Assembly (NCBI GenBank): GCA_910578815.1
Contig: CAJTSE010000030.1
Location: forward strand, 1-27,574
Source of the DNA: an uncultured Acetatifactor sp.
GTDB lineage: Bacteria > Bacillota > Clostridia > Lachnospirales > Lachnospiraceae
Direction of reading: 5' to 3'
DNA length: 27,574 bases
Shown in pieces: positions 14,864 through 22,203 of the stretch (positions are counted from its first letter, which is position 1; each line of letters starts with the position of its first letter). Both the position numbers and the translations under genes were made by a program. Under the pieces are notes generated by a model. It was not told the DNA's origin. It made no database searches and worked only from the letters and a program-made list of their open reading frames with translations.

Positions 14864-15307
14864 ATGACGTCTGAACAGGAAAAACAATATATCGTAGCAC
14901 AGCGGGCTATGGGGAAGAGTTTCGCCCAGATTGGACGGGAACTTGGCCGGGGCGAGAGCTCCATACGTTATGTATTTAACCATTGCATGAGCAAAGAACC
15001 AAAACCGGACGAAACCACGCCCCGAATGGTTATGGGAACAAAAATACCCGGCGCGGCCAGATGTAAATATTGCGGTAAGGATTTTACGAAGTCCACCTTG
15101 GGCGGCAAGCGGCGTTTCTGCTCAGACCACTGCCGGAATGCCTGGTGCAATGAGCAGAAGCGCCACACCCCCTACAGCCGGGTATGCGAGCAATGCGGGC
15201 GTGAGTTTACCGCCTTCGGCAACCCGCATAAAAGGTTCTGCAGCCGGAAATGTTTTGCCAACAGCCAGAAAGTTGCGCGGGCAGGCCAATATAAGGAGAT
15301 GCGGTGA
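14864..15307 (+). CDS. HTH plus double zinc-finger DNA-binding protein
   Basis: A 147-aa protein with two parts. Residues 1-40 are a helix-turn-helix of the GKSFAQIGRELGRGESSIRY type, as in resolvase-like or sigma-like HTHs. Residues 65-132 are two similar treble-clef-like zinc fingers: Cys67/70/86/90 and Cys108/111/126/130, each C-x2-C-x15/14-C-x3-C with the repeated RFCSxxC. The tandem fingers look like an internal duplication. It should bind DNA and may regulate element genes or assist recombination. AAAGGAGG precedes the start. Its stop overlaps the next start (TGATG), giving translational coupling to the SHOCT-like protein. Confidence 0.7.
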   Translation: MTSEQEKQYIVAQRAMGKSFAQIGRELGRGESSIRYVFNHCMSKEPKPDETTPRMVMGTKIPGAARCKYCGKDFTKSTLGGKRRFCSDHCRNAWCNEQKRHTPYSRVCEQCGREFTAFGNPHKRFCSRKCFANSQKVARAGQYKEMR

Positions 15308-15486
15308 TGACAGATTTTGAGCGCCGCTTCCGATACCATGCCCTCTGTTACATGACGGACGATCTGCTGGGGCAGGGGCTAATTACGCTCAGTGAGTATC
15401 ACCGGATTTTACAAAAATTATCACAGGACTACCTCGGCGGCAGTGTGCCGCCGGGAAAGGAGGAAAATGTAATCAATAAAATGTAA
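15307..15486 (+). CDS. SHOCT-like small protein
   Basis: A 59-aa protein whose LLGQGLITLSEYHRILQKLS segment (about 20-39) fits the short SHOCT helical motif (short C-terminal domain), frequent in small proteins beside clostridial recombinases. The start ATG overlaps the preceding stop (TGATG), so it depends on upstream translation. It probably assists oligomerisation or recombinase function. It ends just before a strong stem-loop at 15509-15544. Confidence 0.6.
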   Translation: MTDFERRFRYHALCYMTDDLLGQGLITLSEYHRILQKLSQDYLGGSVPPGKEENVINKM

Positions 15487-15508
15487 CTTTAATCACTAAA
15501 CAACTGAG

Positions 15509-15556
15509 GCGGTACACCGGGAATATCTTTCTGCGGTGTACCGCAGAGCTTCCCGT
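15509..15556 (+). promoter_or_regulatory. Leader stem-loop with an alternative fold before the amidoligase
   Basis: GCGGTACACCG (15509-15519) pairs perfectly with CGGTGTACCGC (15534-15544). A competing pair, CGGGAA (15518-15523) with TTCCCG (15551-15556), overlaps it. Neither is followed by a U-run. The gene's AAGGAGGTGA begins at 15571, so mutually exclusive folds could tune translation. Confidence 0.45.
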
Positions 15557-15587
15557 GGCCGCCAATCAAAAAGGAGGTGAAATACAG

Positions 15588-16538
15588 TTGTTTACACACA
15601 AATTTGGCATCGAGGTGGAGTTTACCGGCATCACCCGGAAGAGAGCAGCTGAGGTTGCTGCGGAATATCTTCACGGGAGGATGGGTGAAGCCTATGGCTA
15701 TTACGGCACCATCAAGGTGACCGCCTCGGACGGGAGAATCTGGAAATTCATGAGCGATGGTAGCATCAACCTCCAGAGCAGGCAGAATGAAAGGATTATT
15801 CCTGTGTCCGATAACGAGTATAGTGTGGAGATGGTTAGCCCGATCCTCAGCTACTACGAGGATATCAGCGACATCCAGTCACTGGTCAGGAGGCTGAGGA
15901 AAGCCGGGGGATTCACGAACAATACCTGCGGTATCCATATCCATCTGGACGGTGCCGAACACACGCCAAAAAGCATCCGTAACTTTGTGAACCTGATTGC
16001 ATCACGCAATGATTTGTTCTACAAGGCGCTTCAGATTCCGCCGGAACGGATGAAATACTGCAAGAAAATGGATGACTTTCTAGTTAGCAGACTGAATGGA
16101 ACCCACCCCAAAACCTTTTCACAGATTGAAAGCATCTGGTATGAAGGTTATGCCGGGAACCGTAGCGATCATTACCACAACAGCCGCTACCATTTCTTGA
16201 ATCTGCACAGTTTCTTCCACGGCAACCACACAGTGGAACTCAGGGGATTCAATGGAACGCTACATGCCGGGAAAATTCGAGCCTACATCGTGTTCGCGCT
16301 TGCGATGAACCACCAGGCCATCACGCAGAAATCTGCACAATATCACAAAGTCCAGGCAGAGAACGAGAAGTTTGCCATGCGTACCTACTTAAACCGCATC
16401 GGCTTTATCGGCGAGGAATTTAAGAGCTGCAGGGAGCACCTTTACAAACACCTGGACGGAAACGCCGCCTGGCGTTACGGCCGCCGGGAGAATGTCAGGA
16501 GCCATATCAGAAACGGAGGGAACGCACATGAAAGATAA
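15588..16538 (+). CDS. Amidoligase (glutamine-synthetase-like COOH-NH2 ligase)
   Basis: A 316-aa enzyme of the Amidoligase_2 family, which is related to glutamine synthetase and joins a carboxylate to an amine using ATP. Visible motifs are FGIEVEF (6-12, metal-binding Glu pair), SDGSI (56-60), EMVSP (81-85), CGIHIHLDG (114-122) and VELRGFNGTL (216-225, the late Arg-containing motif). The start is a TTG at 15588, eight bases after AAGGAGGTGA; no ATG lies in a suitable place. It overlaps the next gene by 11 nt. Iyer, Aravind and colleagues described such ligases with cyclotransferases and proposed peptide or metabolite modification. The substrate here is unknown. Its place inside a transfer module is unusual for a metabolic gene. 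Confidence 0.85.
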   Translation: MFTHKFGIEVEFTGITRKRAAEVAAEYLHGRMGEAYGYYGTIKVTASDGRIWKFMSDGSINLQSRQNERIIPVSDNEYSVEMVSPILSYYEDISDIQSLVRRLRKAGGFTNNTCGIHIHLDGAEHTPKSIRNFVNLIASRNDLFYKALQIPPERMKYCKKMDDFLVSRLNGTHPKTFSQIESIWYEGYAGNRSDHYHNSRYHFLNLHSFFHGNHTVELRGFNGTLHAGKIRAYIVFALAMNHQAITQKSAQYHKVQAENEKFAMRTYLNRIGFIGEEFKSCREHLYKHLDGNAAWRYGRRENVRSHIRNGGNAHER

Positions 16539-16977
16539 GGAAGGGAAACTGTACATTGCCTACGGCTCCAACCTCAACCTGGAGCAGATGGCGCACCGCT
16601 GTCCCACGGCACAGGTCGTCGGGGCAGCGACACTGAAGAACTGGCGGCTGATGTTCTACTCGGTAGCAACGATTGAACGCCACAAGGGCGGGAAAGTCCC
16701 GATACTGGTTTGGCGCATTCAGCCACGCGACGAACAGGCGCTTAACTACTATGAAGGCTGGCCATGCCTCTACAGCAAGGAAAGGCTGCGGGTCACGGTA
16801 AACGGCCGCCGGGTTTATGCGATGGTTTACATCATGAACACGGACGACAGACGTTACTGCGCACCGGGCAGCGTCTATCTTGAGACGATCCACCGGGGCT
16901 ACCTCGATGCGGGTTTTGACCGGGGGATTCTGCTGAAGGCTGTGGAGGATTCGGATAAGGAGGCTAAACTGAGATGA
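16528..16977 (+). CDS. AIG2-type gamma-glutamylcyclotransferase
   Basis: A 149-aa protein of the GGCT/AIG2 fold. YGSNL at 12-16 is the substrate-binding loop, and Glu76 in NYYEGWP is the likely catalytic acid/base; YIMN follows, then the family's C-terminal helices. Family members cleave gamma-glutamyl-amine bonds by forming 5-oxoproline. It overlaps the amidoligase upstream by 11 nt and the next gene by ATGA, so the ligase and this cyclotransferase should be made together. One would form a gamma-glutamyl-type amide and the other remove it, a write/erase pair or a substrate-trimming step. ACGGAGGG precedes the start. Confidence 0.85.
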   Translation: MKDKEGKLYIAYGSNLNLEQMAHRCPTAQVVGAATLKNWRLMFYSVATIERHKGGKVPILVWRIQPRDEQALNYYEGWPCLYSKERLRVTVNGRRVYAMVYIMNTDDRRYCAPGSVYLETIHRGYLDAGFDRGILLKAVEDSDKEAKLR

Positions 16978-17180
16978 AACAGACCGTCAAAGAACAGATC
17001 CTGAAAGTGCGTGACACCAGGGAAACCAATATGTTCGACTTAGGGATGGTGATGCGGATTGCAAGCCGCGAAGGTTGGTATGAGTTGGTGGGTTATCTTA
17101 CCGACAGAGGCAGCCATAAGGAATACGCGCATTTCATCCTGACCGGCGAAACGGAAATGGGGGCTGACGCCACTCCATAA
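16974..17180 (+). CDS. DUF5049 family protein
   Basis: A 68-aa protein with the DUF5049 pattern: VKEQILKVRDTRETNMFDL, then IASREGWYELVGYL and FILTGE. The family is small, uncharacterised and confined mostly to phages and integrative elements of Firmicutes. The start overlaps the cyclotransferase stop (ATGA), making it the third gene of the amidoligase cassette. A small partner or peptide substrate role is possible but unproven. Confidence 0.75.
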   Translation: MKQTVKEQILKVRDTRETNMFDLGMVMRIASREGWYELVGYLTDRGSHKEYAHFILTGETEMGADATP

Positions 17181-17228
17181 TCCGGCATAATATCAAGACT
17201 TGATGGAAATGCCGGATTGAGTGACTAA
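17179..17228. repeat. Nested palindromes after the amidoligase cassette
   Basis: AATCCGGCAT (17179-17188) pairs perfectly with ATGCCGGATT (17219-17228), and inside it ATCAAG (17192-17197) faces CTTGAT (17199-17204) with one base between. No U-run follows, so a protein-binding site or RNA-processing hairpin is more likely than a terminator. Confidence 0.55.
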
Positions 17229-17260
17229 TAGAGTGACGCAAAAAGAAAGGAGCGGATATC

Positions 17261-17491
17261 ATGCCACCAATGAAATTTCCAAGCCGGAAAATTGTAGAGA
17301 GGATACGGGAACAGTATCCCGCAGGCACAAAGGTAGAACTGGTTTTCATGAATGACCCCTACCGCAGCATGCCGCCGGGCTTAAAAGGTACCGTAAAATC
17401 TGTAGATGACACAGGCACTGTGTTCGTCAGCTGGGAAAACGGTTCCGGCCTCGGCGTGGTATATGGGGAGGATAAAATCAGAAAATTGTAA
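17261..17491 (+). CDS. DUF4314 family protein
   Basis: A 76-aa protein matching DUF4314: a helix (SRKIVERIREQYPAGTKVEL), then VFMNDPYRSMPPGLKGTVKS and a beta-barrel-like tail (TVFVSWENGSGLGVVYGED). The pattern resembles small SH3-like nucleic-acid or protein binding folds. DUF4314 and DUF5049 recur together near recombinases in clostridial elements. AAAGGAG precedes the ATG. Function unknown. Confidence 0.8.
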   Translation: MPPMKFPSRKIVERIREQYPAGTKVELVFMNDPYRSMPPGLKGTVKSVDDTGTVFVSWENGSGLGVVYGEDKIRKL

Positions 17492-17501
17492 CTTACAGGC
17501 T

Positions 17502-17527
17502 GAGGGGGCGTTTCTGCTCCCTCTTTC
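17502..17527 (+). terminator. Weak intrinsic terminator or attenuator
   Basis: GAGGGGGC (17502-17509) pairs with GCTCCCTC (17516-17523), including one G-U pair, across a 6-nt loop and is followed by TTT only. It would partly separate the DUF4314 gene from the recombinase pair. Confidence 0.45.
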
Positions 17528-17552
17528 CAGCATAAAAAGGAGATGATGCACT

Positions 17553-18890
17553 ATGAGGATTGAAAAATTAGACAGCCGGACAGCCATCCCGGAACACAGG
17601 AAGAAACGGGTGGCAGCCTATGTCCGTGTCTCCACGCAGAAAGAAATGGCGTTAAATTCTCTGGAAAATCAGGCGGAAGTTTACACGGCGCAGATCAAGG
17701 CAGCCCCTGACTGGGAATTTGCAGGTATCTATGAAGACCGGGGTATTTCTGGTACGAAGGAGATGCGACCTGCATTCCAGCAGATGCTGGCGGATTGCCG
17801 GGATGGGAAGATTGATATGATCCTCACTAAAGCATTCACGCGCTTTGCCCGCAACACTGTGGTGCTTTTAAGTACGCTGCGCGAGCTGAAATCCCTTGGA
17901 GTCGATGTCTATTTTGAGAAAGACAACATCCACTCTCTTTCGGAGACCGGGGAATTTCTCATTACACTGCTCGCCGCTTATGCGCAGGCGGAAAGCTATT
18001 CTGCCAGCGAAAACCAAAAATGGCGCATTAAAAAGGCTTTCGAGGAGGGGCGCACCACAATTGGGAAAATGATTGGCTACCGCCTGAAAGACGGGGTGTT
18101 GACAGTTGTACCGGAAGAGGCAGAAATTGTGCGGCAGATATTTAAGGATTACCTCTCCGGCATGGGGGAAAATGCCATTGCCAAGAAGCTCATCCGCATG
18201 GGCGTAACGCCGATGCGCAGCCAAAGACCATGGAACCGCACCAGCATCCGGTATATCCTGACAAACGAGAAATACAGCGGGAATATGCTGTTACAGAAAA
18301 CCTATATCGAGAATTACATCAGCAAAAAACCGGTAAGAAATCATGGGGAAAGGACACGGTATCTGGTGGAAAACAGTCATGAGGCCATCATCCCCAAAGC
18401 GATGTTCGATGCCGCGCAGGCAGAAAGGCAAAAACGCCGGGAAAAAATGAAAGCAGATGGCCGGCAGGGGTCAAAGCGCTACCCTTTTTCCGGAGTAATT
18501 GAATGCGGGGAGTGCGGCATGCATTACCGCCGCAGAACTGTCAGGTCAGGAACTTCATATAAGCAGTCCGTGTGGCTATGCCGGACTTTCGATACTTATG
18601 GCAAAGAGTTCTGCCACAGCAGACAGATACCAGAAGACATCCTGATTGCGGAAACAATTAAAATACTGGGTCGTGATGATTTAGAAACTGCTGTGCCGGA
18701 GATGCTCTCAGTAATTCGTGTGCCAGAGGCCAACCATCTGGTCTATGTGTTCCGGGACGGCTCAGAGCAGGATGTATTCTGGAAACACCATTCCCGCCGG
18801 GAATGTTGGACGGAAGAAATGCGGCAGAAAGCACGAGAACTGGCTCTTGAACGAAACCGCATAAGAAGGGAGGAAAACAACAATGCCTGA
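17553..18890 (+). CDS. Large serine recombinase (first of pair)
   Basis: A 445-aa site-specific recombinase of the resolvase/invertase superfamily. The N-terminal catalytic domain holds AAYVRVSTQ with nucleophile Ser27 and Arg25, then EDRGISGTKEMRPAFQQML and the TKAFTRFARN segment. A Recombinase domain follows (about 160-270), then a zinc beta-ribbon (CGECGMHYRR ... C ... C, about 310-350). It lacks the long coiled-coil of phage integrases, ending in a short charged helix. It should integrate or excise the element through double-strand breaks. AAAAGGAG precedes the start. It overlaps the second recombinase by 8 nt. Confidence 0.93.
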   Translation: MRIEKLDSRTAIPEHRKKRVAAYVRVSTQKEMALNSLENQAEVYTAQIKAAPDWEFAGIYEDRGISGTKEMRPAFQQMLADCRDGKIDMILTKAFTRFARNTVVLLSTLRELKSLGVDVYFEKDNIHSLSETGEFLITLLAAYAQAESYSASENQKWRIKKAFEEGRTTIGKMIGYRLKDGVLTVVPEEAEIVRQIFKDYLSGMGENAIAKKLIRMGVTPMRSQRPWNRTSIRYILTNEKYSGNMLLQKTYIENYISKKPVRNHGERTRYLVENSHEAIIPKAMFDAAQAERQKRREKMKADGRQGSKRYPFSGVIECGECGMHYRRRTVRSGTSYKQSVWLCRTFDTYGKEFCHSRQIPEDILIAETIKILGRDDLETAVPEMLSVIRVPEANHLVYVFRDGSEQDVFWKHHSRRECWTEEMRQKARELALERNRIRREENNNA

Positions 18891-20295
18891 AAAAATTATA
18901 CGTGTGATCCAGCCTACTGTCAGCCAACAAAGCACAGGGGATAATACTATTACCCCTGCCAAACGCAAAGTGGCGGCTTATGCCCGTGTCTCCACGGACG
19001 AGGATGAGCAGCTTAACAGCTATGAAAACCAGATCAATTATTACACCCGCTATATCCAGTCCAAACCGGAGTGGGAATTTGTCGGGCTGTATTCGGACGA
19101 AGGGATTTCCGGCCTGAACACCAAAAAGCGTGACGGCTTCCGGCAGATGGTGGAGGATGCGCTGAATGGAAAAATAGATTTAATTCTCACGAAATCCATC
19201 TCCCGTTTTGCCAGGAATACGGTGGATTCCCTTGTGACTATCCGCCAACTAAAAGAAAAGGGCGTGGAGGTATATTTTGAGAAAGAAAATATCTACACGC
19301 TGGACAGTAAAGGGGAGCTCCTTATTACGATCATGAGTTCCATTGCGCAGGAGGAATCCCGTTCCATAAGTGAGAATGTCACATGGGCGAAGCGCAAGAA
19401 TATGGAGCGCGGCAAGGTAAGCATGTCCTACGGGCATTTCCTCGGATATGAAAAAGGGGAAGACGGGAAACCGCAGATCGTGGAGAGAGAGGCGGAAGTT
19501 GTCCGCCGGATCTATAACCTCTATCTCGACGGTAAGAGTGTCCGTGAGATTGCACGGATTTTAACTTCCGGGGAAGTCCTGACGCCATCCGGCAAAAACT
19601 GCAACTGGAACGTATCGACCATCATGAGCATCCTCAGAAATGAAAAGTACAAGGGCGATGCCCTGCTCCAAAAGGTCTATACTGTAGATTTTCTGAACAA
19701 GAAGGTAGTCAAGAACATGAATGTCCTGCCACAGTATTATGTGGAAAACTCCCACCCTGCCATCATTGACGAAGAGACTTTTGATCTGGTGCAGACGGAG
19801 CTGGCAAAGCGTGGCGGCTGTAGTCGTGGGCGACGGGCAAAATCTGTTTTTGACCATAAAGTGATATGCGGCGACTGCGGGCATTTCTACGGGCAGAAAC
19901 TCTGGTATTCCGATTCCAGGGAGCGGGTCTATGTCTGGCGATGCACGCACAAATACGATACGGAGCCAAACTGCCAGACACCGGTCGTAAGGGAAGGGGA
20001 CTTAAAGTCAGCGTTCCTGGCCACGTTCAACCAGCTCTTACGGTTCAGGGAAGGCTATATTGCCGAGCTGGAAAAACGGGTGGAAACCGCGAAACCCGCA
20101 AGGGCTGGAGAAATCCGGCGCTACTTAAACTCCCTGAAGGCACAGCCAGAGAACGTCAGGACGTTCAGCGAGAGCGCATTTGCCGCTTTAGTGGATCAAA
20201 TTACTGTACGGGCAGACGGCCATATGGCGGTGCGCTATAAGGATGGGACGGAAATCAGCGCCAGCGAAAGCAAAGAATGGAGGGATGACGAATGA
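18883..20295 (+). CDS. Large serine recombinase (second of pair)
   Basis: A 470-aa large serine recombinase: AAYARVSTDEDEQLNSYENQ with nucleophile Ser37, SDEGISGLNTKKRDGFRQM, TKSISRFARNTVDS, a Recombinase domain, a zinc ribbon (CGDCGHFYGQ ... C ... C) and a C-terminal helical segment (about 400-445) longer than in its partner. The two are clearly homologous but diverged, so they probably act together as a heteromeric recombinase. Tandem large serine recombinases with overlapping frames are a recurring arrangement in clostridial integrative elements. GGGAGG precedes the start within the upstream gene. The stop overlaps the ankyrin-like gene's start by 4 nt (ATGA). Confidence 0.93.
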   Translation: MPEKIIRVIQPTVSQQSTGDNTITPAKRKVAAYARVSTDEDEQLNSYENQINYYTRYIQSKPEWEFVGLYSDEGISGLNTKKRDGFRQMVEDALNGKIDLILTKSISRFARNTVDSLVTIRQLKEKGVEVYFEKENIYTLDSKGELLITIMSSIAQEESRSISENVTWAKRKNMERGKVSMSYGHFLGYEKGEDGKPQIVEREAEVVRRIYNLYLDGKSVREIARILTSGEVLTPSGKNCNWNVSTIMSILRNEKYKGDALLQKVYTVDFLNKKVVKNMNVLPQYYVENSHPAIIDEETFDLVQTELAKRGGCSRGRRAKSVFDHKVICGDCGHFYGQKLWYSDSRERVYVWRCTHKYDTEPNCQTPVVREGDLKSAFLATFNQLLRFREGYIAELEKRVETAKPARAGEIRRYLNSLKAQPENVRTFSESAFAALVDQITVRADGHMAVRYKDGTEISASESKEWRDDE

Positions 20296-20567
20296 CAGCG
20301 AAAAAACTTTTTGAACTGGCCTGTGCCGGAGATACGGAAGCACTCAGGGAACTTTACCAAAACGGACAGCGTTTAGACGTGGCCTATGAGAAATTTGGGG
20401 AGGAACACTCCCCCATCATGGGCGCGTTCCGCAACCGGCAGTGGGACACGGTGCGCTGGCTCCTGGGAAGCGGCGCAAGGCTGACACCGGCAGAACGGGA
20501 GGAAATCAATGGCCGCTACCAGGAGATGCGGCTCATTGCAGAAATGCAGAAAGTTTTTATCAACTAA
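20292..20567 (+). CDS. Ankyrin-like small protein coupled to the recombinase
   Basis: A 91-aa protein with about two ankyrin-like repeats: LFELACAGDTEALRELYQNG, then SPIMGAFRNRQWDTVRWLLG followed by SGARLTPAE, where the A-helix, B-helix and loop pattern is clear. Ankyrin repeats bind protein partners. The start overlaps the recombinase stop by ATGA, so it should be made in step with it and may be a directionality factor or chaperone. That role is inferred from coupling alone. Confidence 0.65.
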   Translation: MTAKKLFELACAGDTEALRELYQNGQRLDVAYEKFGEEHSPIMGAFRNRQWDTVRWLLGSGARLTPAEREEINGRYQEMRLIAEMQKVFIN

Positions 20568-20572
20568 TTTAT

Positions 20573-20612
20573 CCGGGAGGGGCATACGTTACATCTTGAT
20601 GCCACCTCCCGG
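20573..20612. repeat. Long leader hairpin with one bulged base
   Basis: CCGGGAGG plus GGCAT (20573-20585) pairs with ATGCC and CCTCCCGG (20599-20612), a 13-bp helix with a single bulged A at 20604 and a 13-nt loop containing GTTACATC. It lies between the ankyrin-like gene and the 315-aa gene and lacks a U-run. Confidence 0.6.
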
Positions 20613-20651
20613 AAACTATGTAAAACAAAAACTCAAAGGAGGGAAATACAC

Positions 20652-21599
20652 ATGAAACTTACTCTAAATGTCAGTAACCGCAAGCCATTGGTGGATCTAA
20701 TCAGCAGATTTGCCGGGGAGGCAGCCGTTTACATGCGAATGCCAACCTATGCTTACCAGATTGGAGGCTATACGGTAACACGTGAGGGGAACCTGGAAAT
20801 CCCGGACGATATGGATTTTACTGCTGTCCATGCCCTTTATGAGGCCTTGGCGGATGGCGGGTATCACCCTAAAGAGGCAGAGCCTATCACAGACAATGCT
20901 GAAGATGAGGAAACTGCAATCCCAAACATTGAGGCAGAGGAAGAAAATACTGGAGCCGGGGAAAACATTGGGGCAGAGGAAACTGCAAGGGATATGGAGC
21001 AGACTAAACCTGTTATTGAACCACCGGTGGAGGATAGTAATGCGCCCGATATTCCGGGAACTTCCGGCCTGTCTGAGGATATCCTCCGGCAGCTCAACTC
21101 TCTGCGTTCCTCCCTAATCAGGGAAATCAACCACCAAATTGATGGGATTATCCGTGCTGGGGGCGCACTGCGCAGAAATCCCCCTAATTTGAGAGAAAAT
21201 CCCAGACAGATGGTGGCTTCAGAGGGCACTATGAACATTGGGCTTCATGGGGACATCAATACCCTGAGGGGGACAAAGCCCACGCTCGTCAAATACGGTG
21301 ATAGCACAATCCCTGTGTCTTCTTGGAAACGGGCTTTTGCCGCCGTCCTTGACATCTGTAATCGGCAGGAACATTATCACGAAGCGCTCCTTTCCGCCCG
21401 TAACGAAACAATGGGGCGCAGCCGGAAAGTCATAGCGGATTCTCCGCAGGGAATGTTATCTCCCCTGAAAATTGATGACAGCCTTTATATCGAGACGAAC
21501 TTCAGCACGGAGGCGTTACTTAAGCTTTTGAGAGACCGTATTCTTAACAGGATTGGCTTCGACAGCAGGAGTATCGTCTTTGAATACTGGCGTCCGTAA
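20652..21599 (+). CDS. Element-associated two-domain protein
   Basis: A 315-aa soluble protein. The N-terminal 75 residues (LVDLISRFAGEAAVYMRMP, then QIGGYTVTREGNLEI) resemble a short domain often seen in clostridial mobile elements, sometimes annotated only as virulence-related. A low-complexity acidic linker (about 80-150) follows. The C-terminal 100 residues (VSSWKRAFAAVLDICNRQEH, then SLYIETNFSTEALLKLLRD) resemble a small module attached to diverse clostridial proteins with an SWK...YxETNxS pattern. AAAGGAGGG precedes the start. Function unknown. It is the last gene of the GC-rich block and ends just before an intrinsic terminator. Confidence 0.6.
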   Translation: MKLTLNVSNRKPLVDLISRFAGEAAVYMRMPTYAYQIGGYTVTREGNLEIPDDMDFTAVHALYEALADGGYHPKEAEPITDNAEDEETAIPNIEAEEENTGAGENIGAEETARDMEQTKPVIEPPVEDSNAPDIPGTSGLSEDILRQLNSLRSSLIREINHQIDGIIRAGGALRRNPPNLRENPRQMVASEGTMNIGLHGDINTLRGTKPTLVKYGDSTIPVSSWKRAFAAVLDICNRQEHYHEALLSARNETMGRSRKVIADSPQGMLSPLKIDDSLYIETNFSTEALLKLLRDRILNRIGFDSRSIVFEYWRP

Positions 21600-21632
21600 C
21601 AGAGAATAGCTCTTTAAGTACCTTATTTTAAG

Positions 21633-21659
21633 AAAGACTCGCAGAATTGCGGGTCTTTT
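21633..21659 (+). terminator. Intrinsic terminator
   Basis: AAAGACTCGCA (21633-21643) pairs with TGCGGGTCTTT across a 4-nt loop, counting one U-G pair, followed by TTTT. It ends the long rightward operon. Confidence 0.8.
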
Positions 21660-21782
21660 CCGCGTGTCGGTGCCAAACTTTCCAGAATAAGATAGATATG
21701 CCAAAATAGGCTGAAGGAGTCATTATATGGTAGAGCCTCCATCAATAACGGAACAAGCGCGAAGGTGGGTAATCTACAGTAA

Positions 21783-21848
21783 TCCGCAGAGGTGAGCAGT
21801 GATTCGCAAAAATCGCAGAACCTCGCAGTAAATCGCAAAATCCGCAGT
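21783..21848. repeat. CGCA repeats phased at about 10 bp
   Basis: CGCA begins at 21785, 21805, 21814, 21824, 21834 and 21843, with a degenerate AGCA at 21795. This gives seven units of consensus (A/T)TCGCA(G/A), nine to ten bases apart. The array lies about 125 bases past the terminator of the element operon. Possible roles are iterons, arm-type sites or a regulator array. Confidence 0.55.
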
Positions 21849-21912
21849 CGTTGATATGTGCAAGTAAAATGACTTTATATAAATTGACTAATTTTACTCA
21901 TTATACAGCAAA

Positions 21913-21956
21913 AGAGTGGGGGAAATCCCTGATTTATAGGGGTGTTCCGCCACTCT
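21913..21956. repeat. 44-nt imperfect hairpin
   Basis: AGAGTGG (21913-21919) pairs with CCACTCT (21950-21956). After one G-G mismatch, GGAA pairs with TTCC; then ATCCCT (21925-21930) pairs with AGGGGT (21938-21943) around a 7-nt loop. One base is bulged. No U-run follows. It could be a single-strand origin, a recombination site or an RNA element. Confidence 0.55.
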
Positions 21957-21970
21957 CTACTCAGCTTAAT

Positions 21971-22000
21971 TGACGTCATAACGTGGTGCTAGCACCATGT
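21971..22000. promoter_or_regulatory. Two adjacent perfect palindromes
   Basis: TGACGTCA (21971-21978) is followed six bases later by TGGTGCTAGCACCA (21984-21997), extendable to 20 nt with one mismatched pair. Loop-free palindromes favour dimeric protein binding. No gene is adjacent. Confidence 0.5.
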
Positions 22001-22169
22001 AATAAAGGCGGTTAAGGAGAAAATAGGAGTGGGCGAACGATTTGTTATGCTTTAGCCATTTTGAAAACCTTATTTTGCAAGGTCTTTAGGACGTAAATAA
22101 ATGCAGAATGATATTTTATACCTTTACCCTCAAAAATAGGTTTTTACTGCGTAACATTTGAAAAATGGC

Positions 22170-22197
22170 TTGCTAATCTGTGGGGATTTGCTATAAT
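22170..22197 (+). promoter_or_regulatory. Sigma-A promoter for the putative small RNA
   Basis: TTGCTA (22170-22175), 16 nt, TATAAT (22192-22197) with an extended TG. An 11-bp inverted repeat, AATGGCTTGCT (22164-22174) and AGCAAGCCATT (22231-22241), brackets the -10 box and overlaps the -35 box. Confidence 0.65.
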
Positions 22198-22203
22198 AAA
22201 TGC

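Noticed and set aside
18883..20295. Second serine recombinase as a simple duplicate of the first
   Set aside because: The two share motifs but differ widely in sequence and C-terminal structure, so a recent duplication is not supported.
21783..21848. CGCA array as a CRISPR
   Set aside because: Units are about 10 bp with no 25-40 bp spacers, and no cas gene is present.
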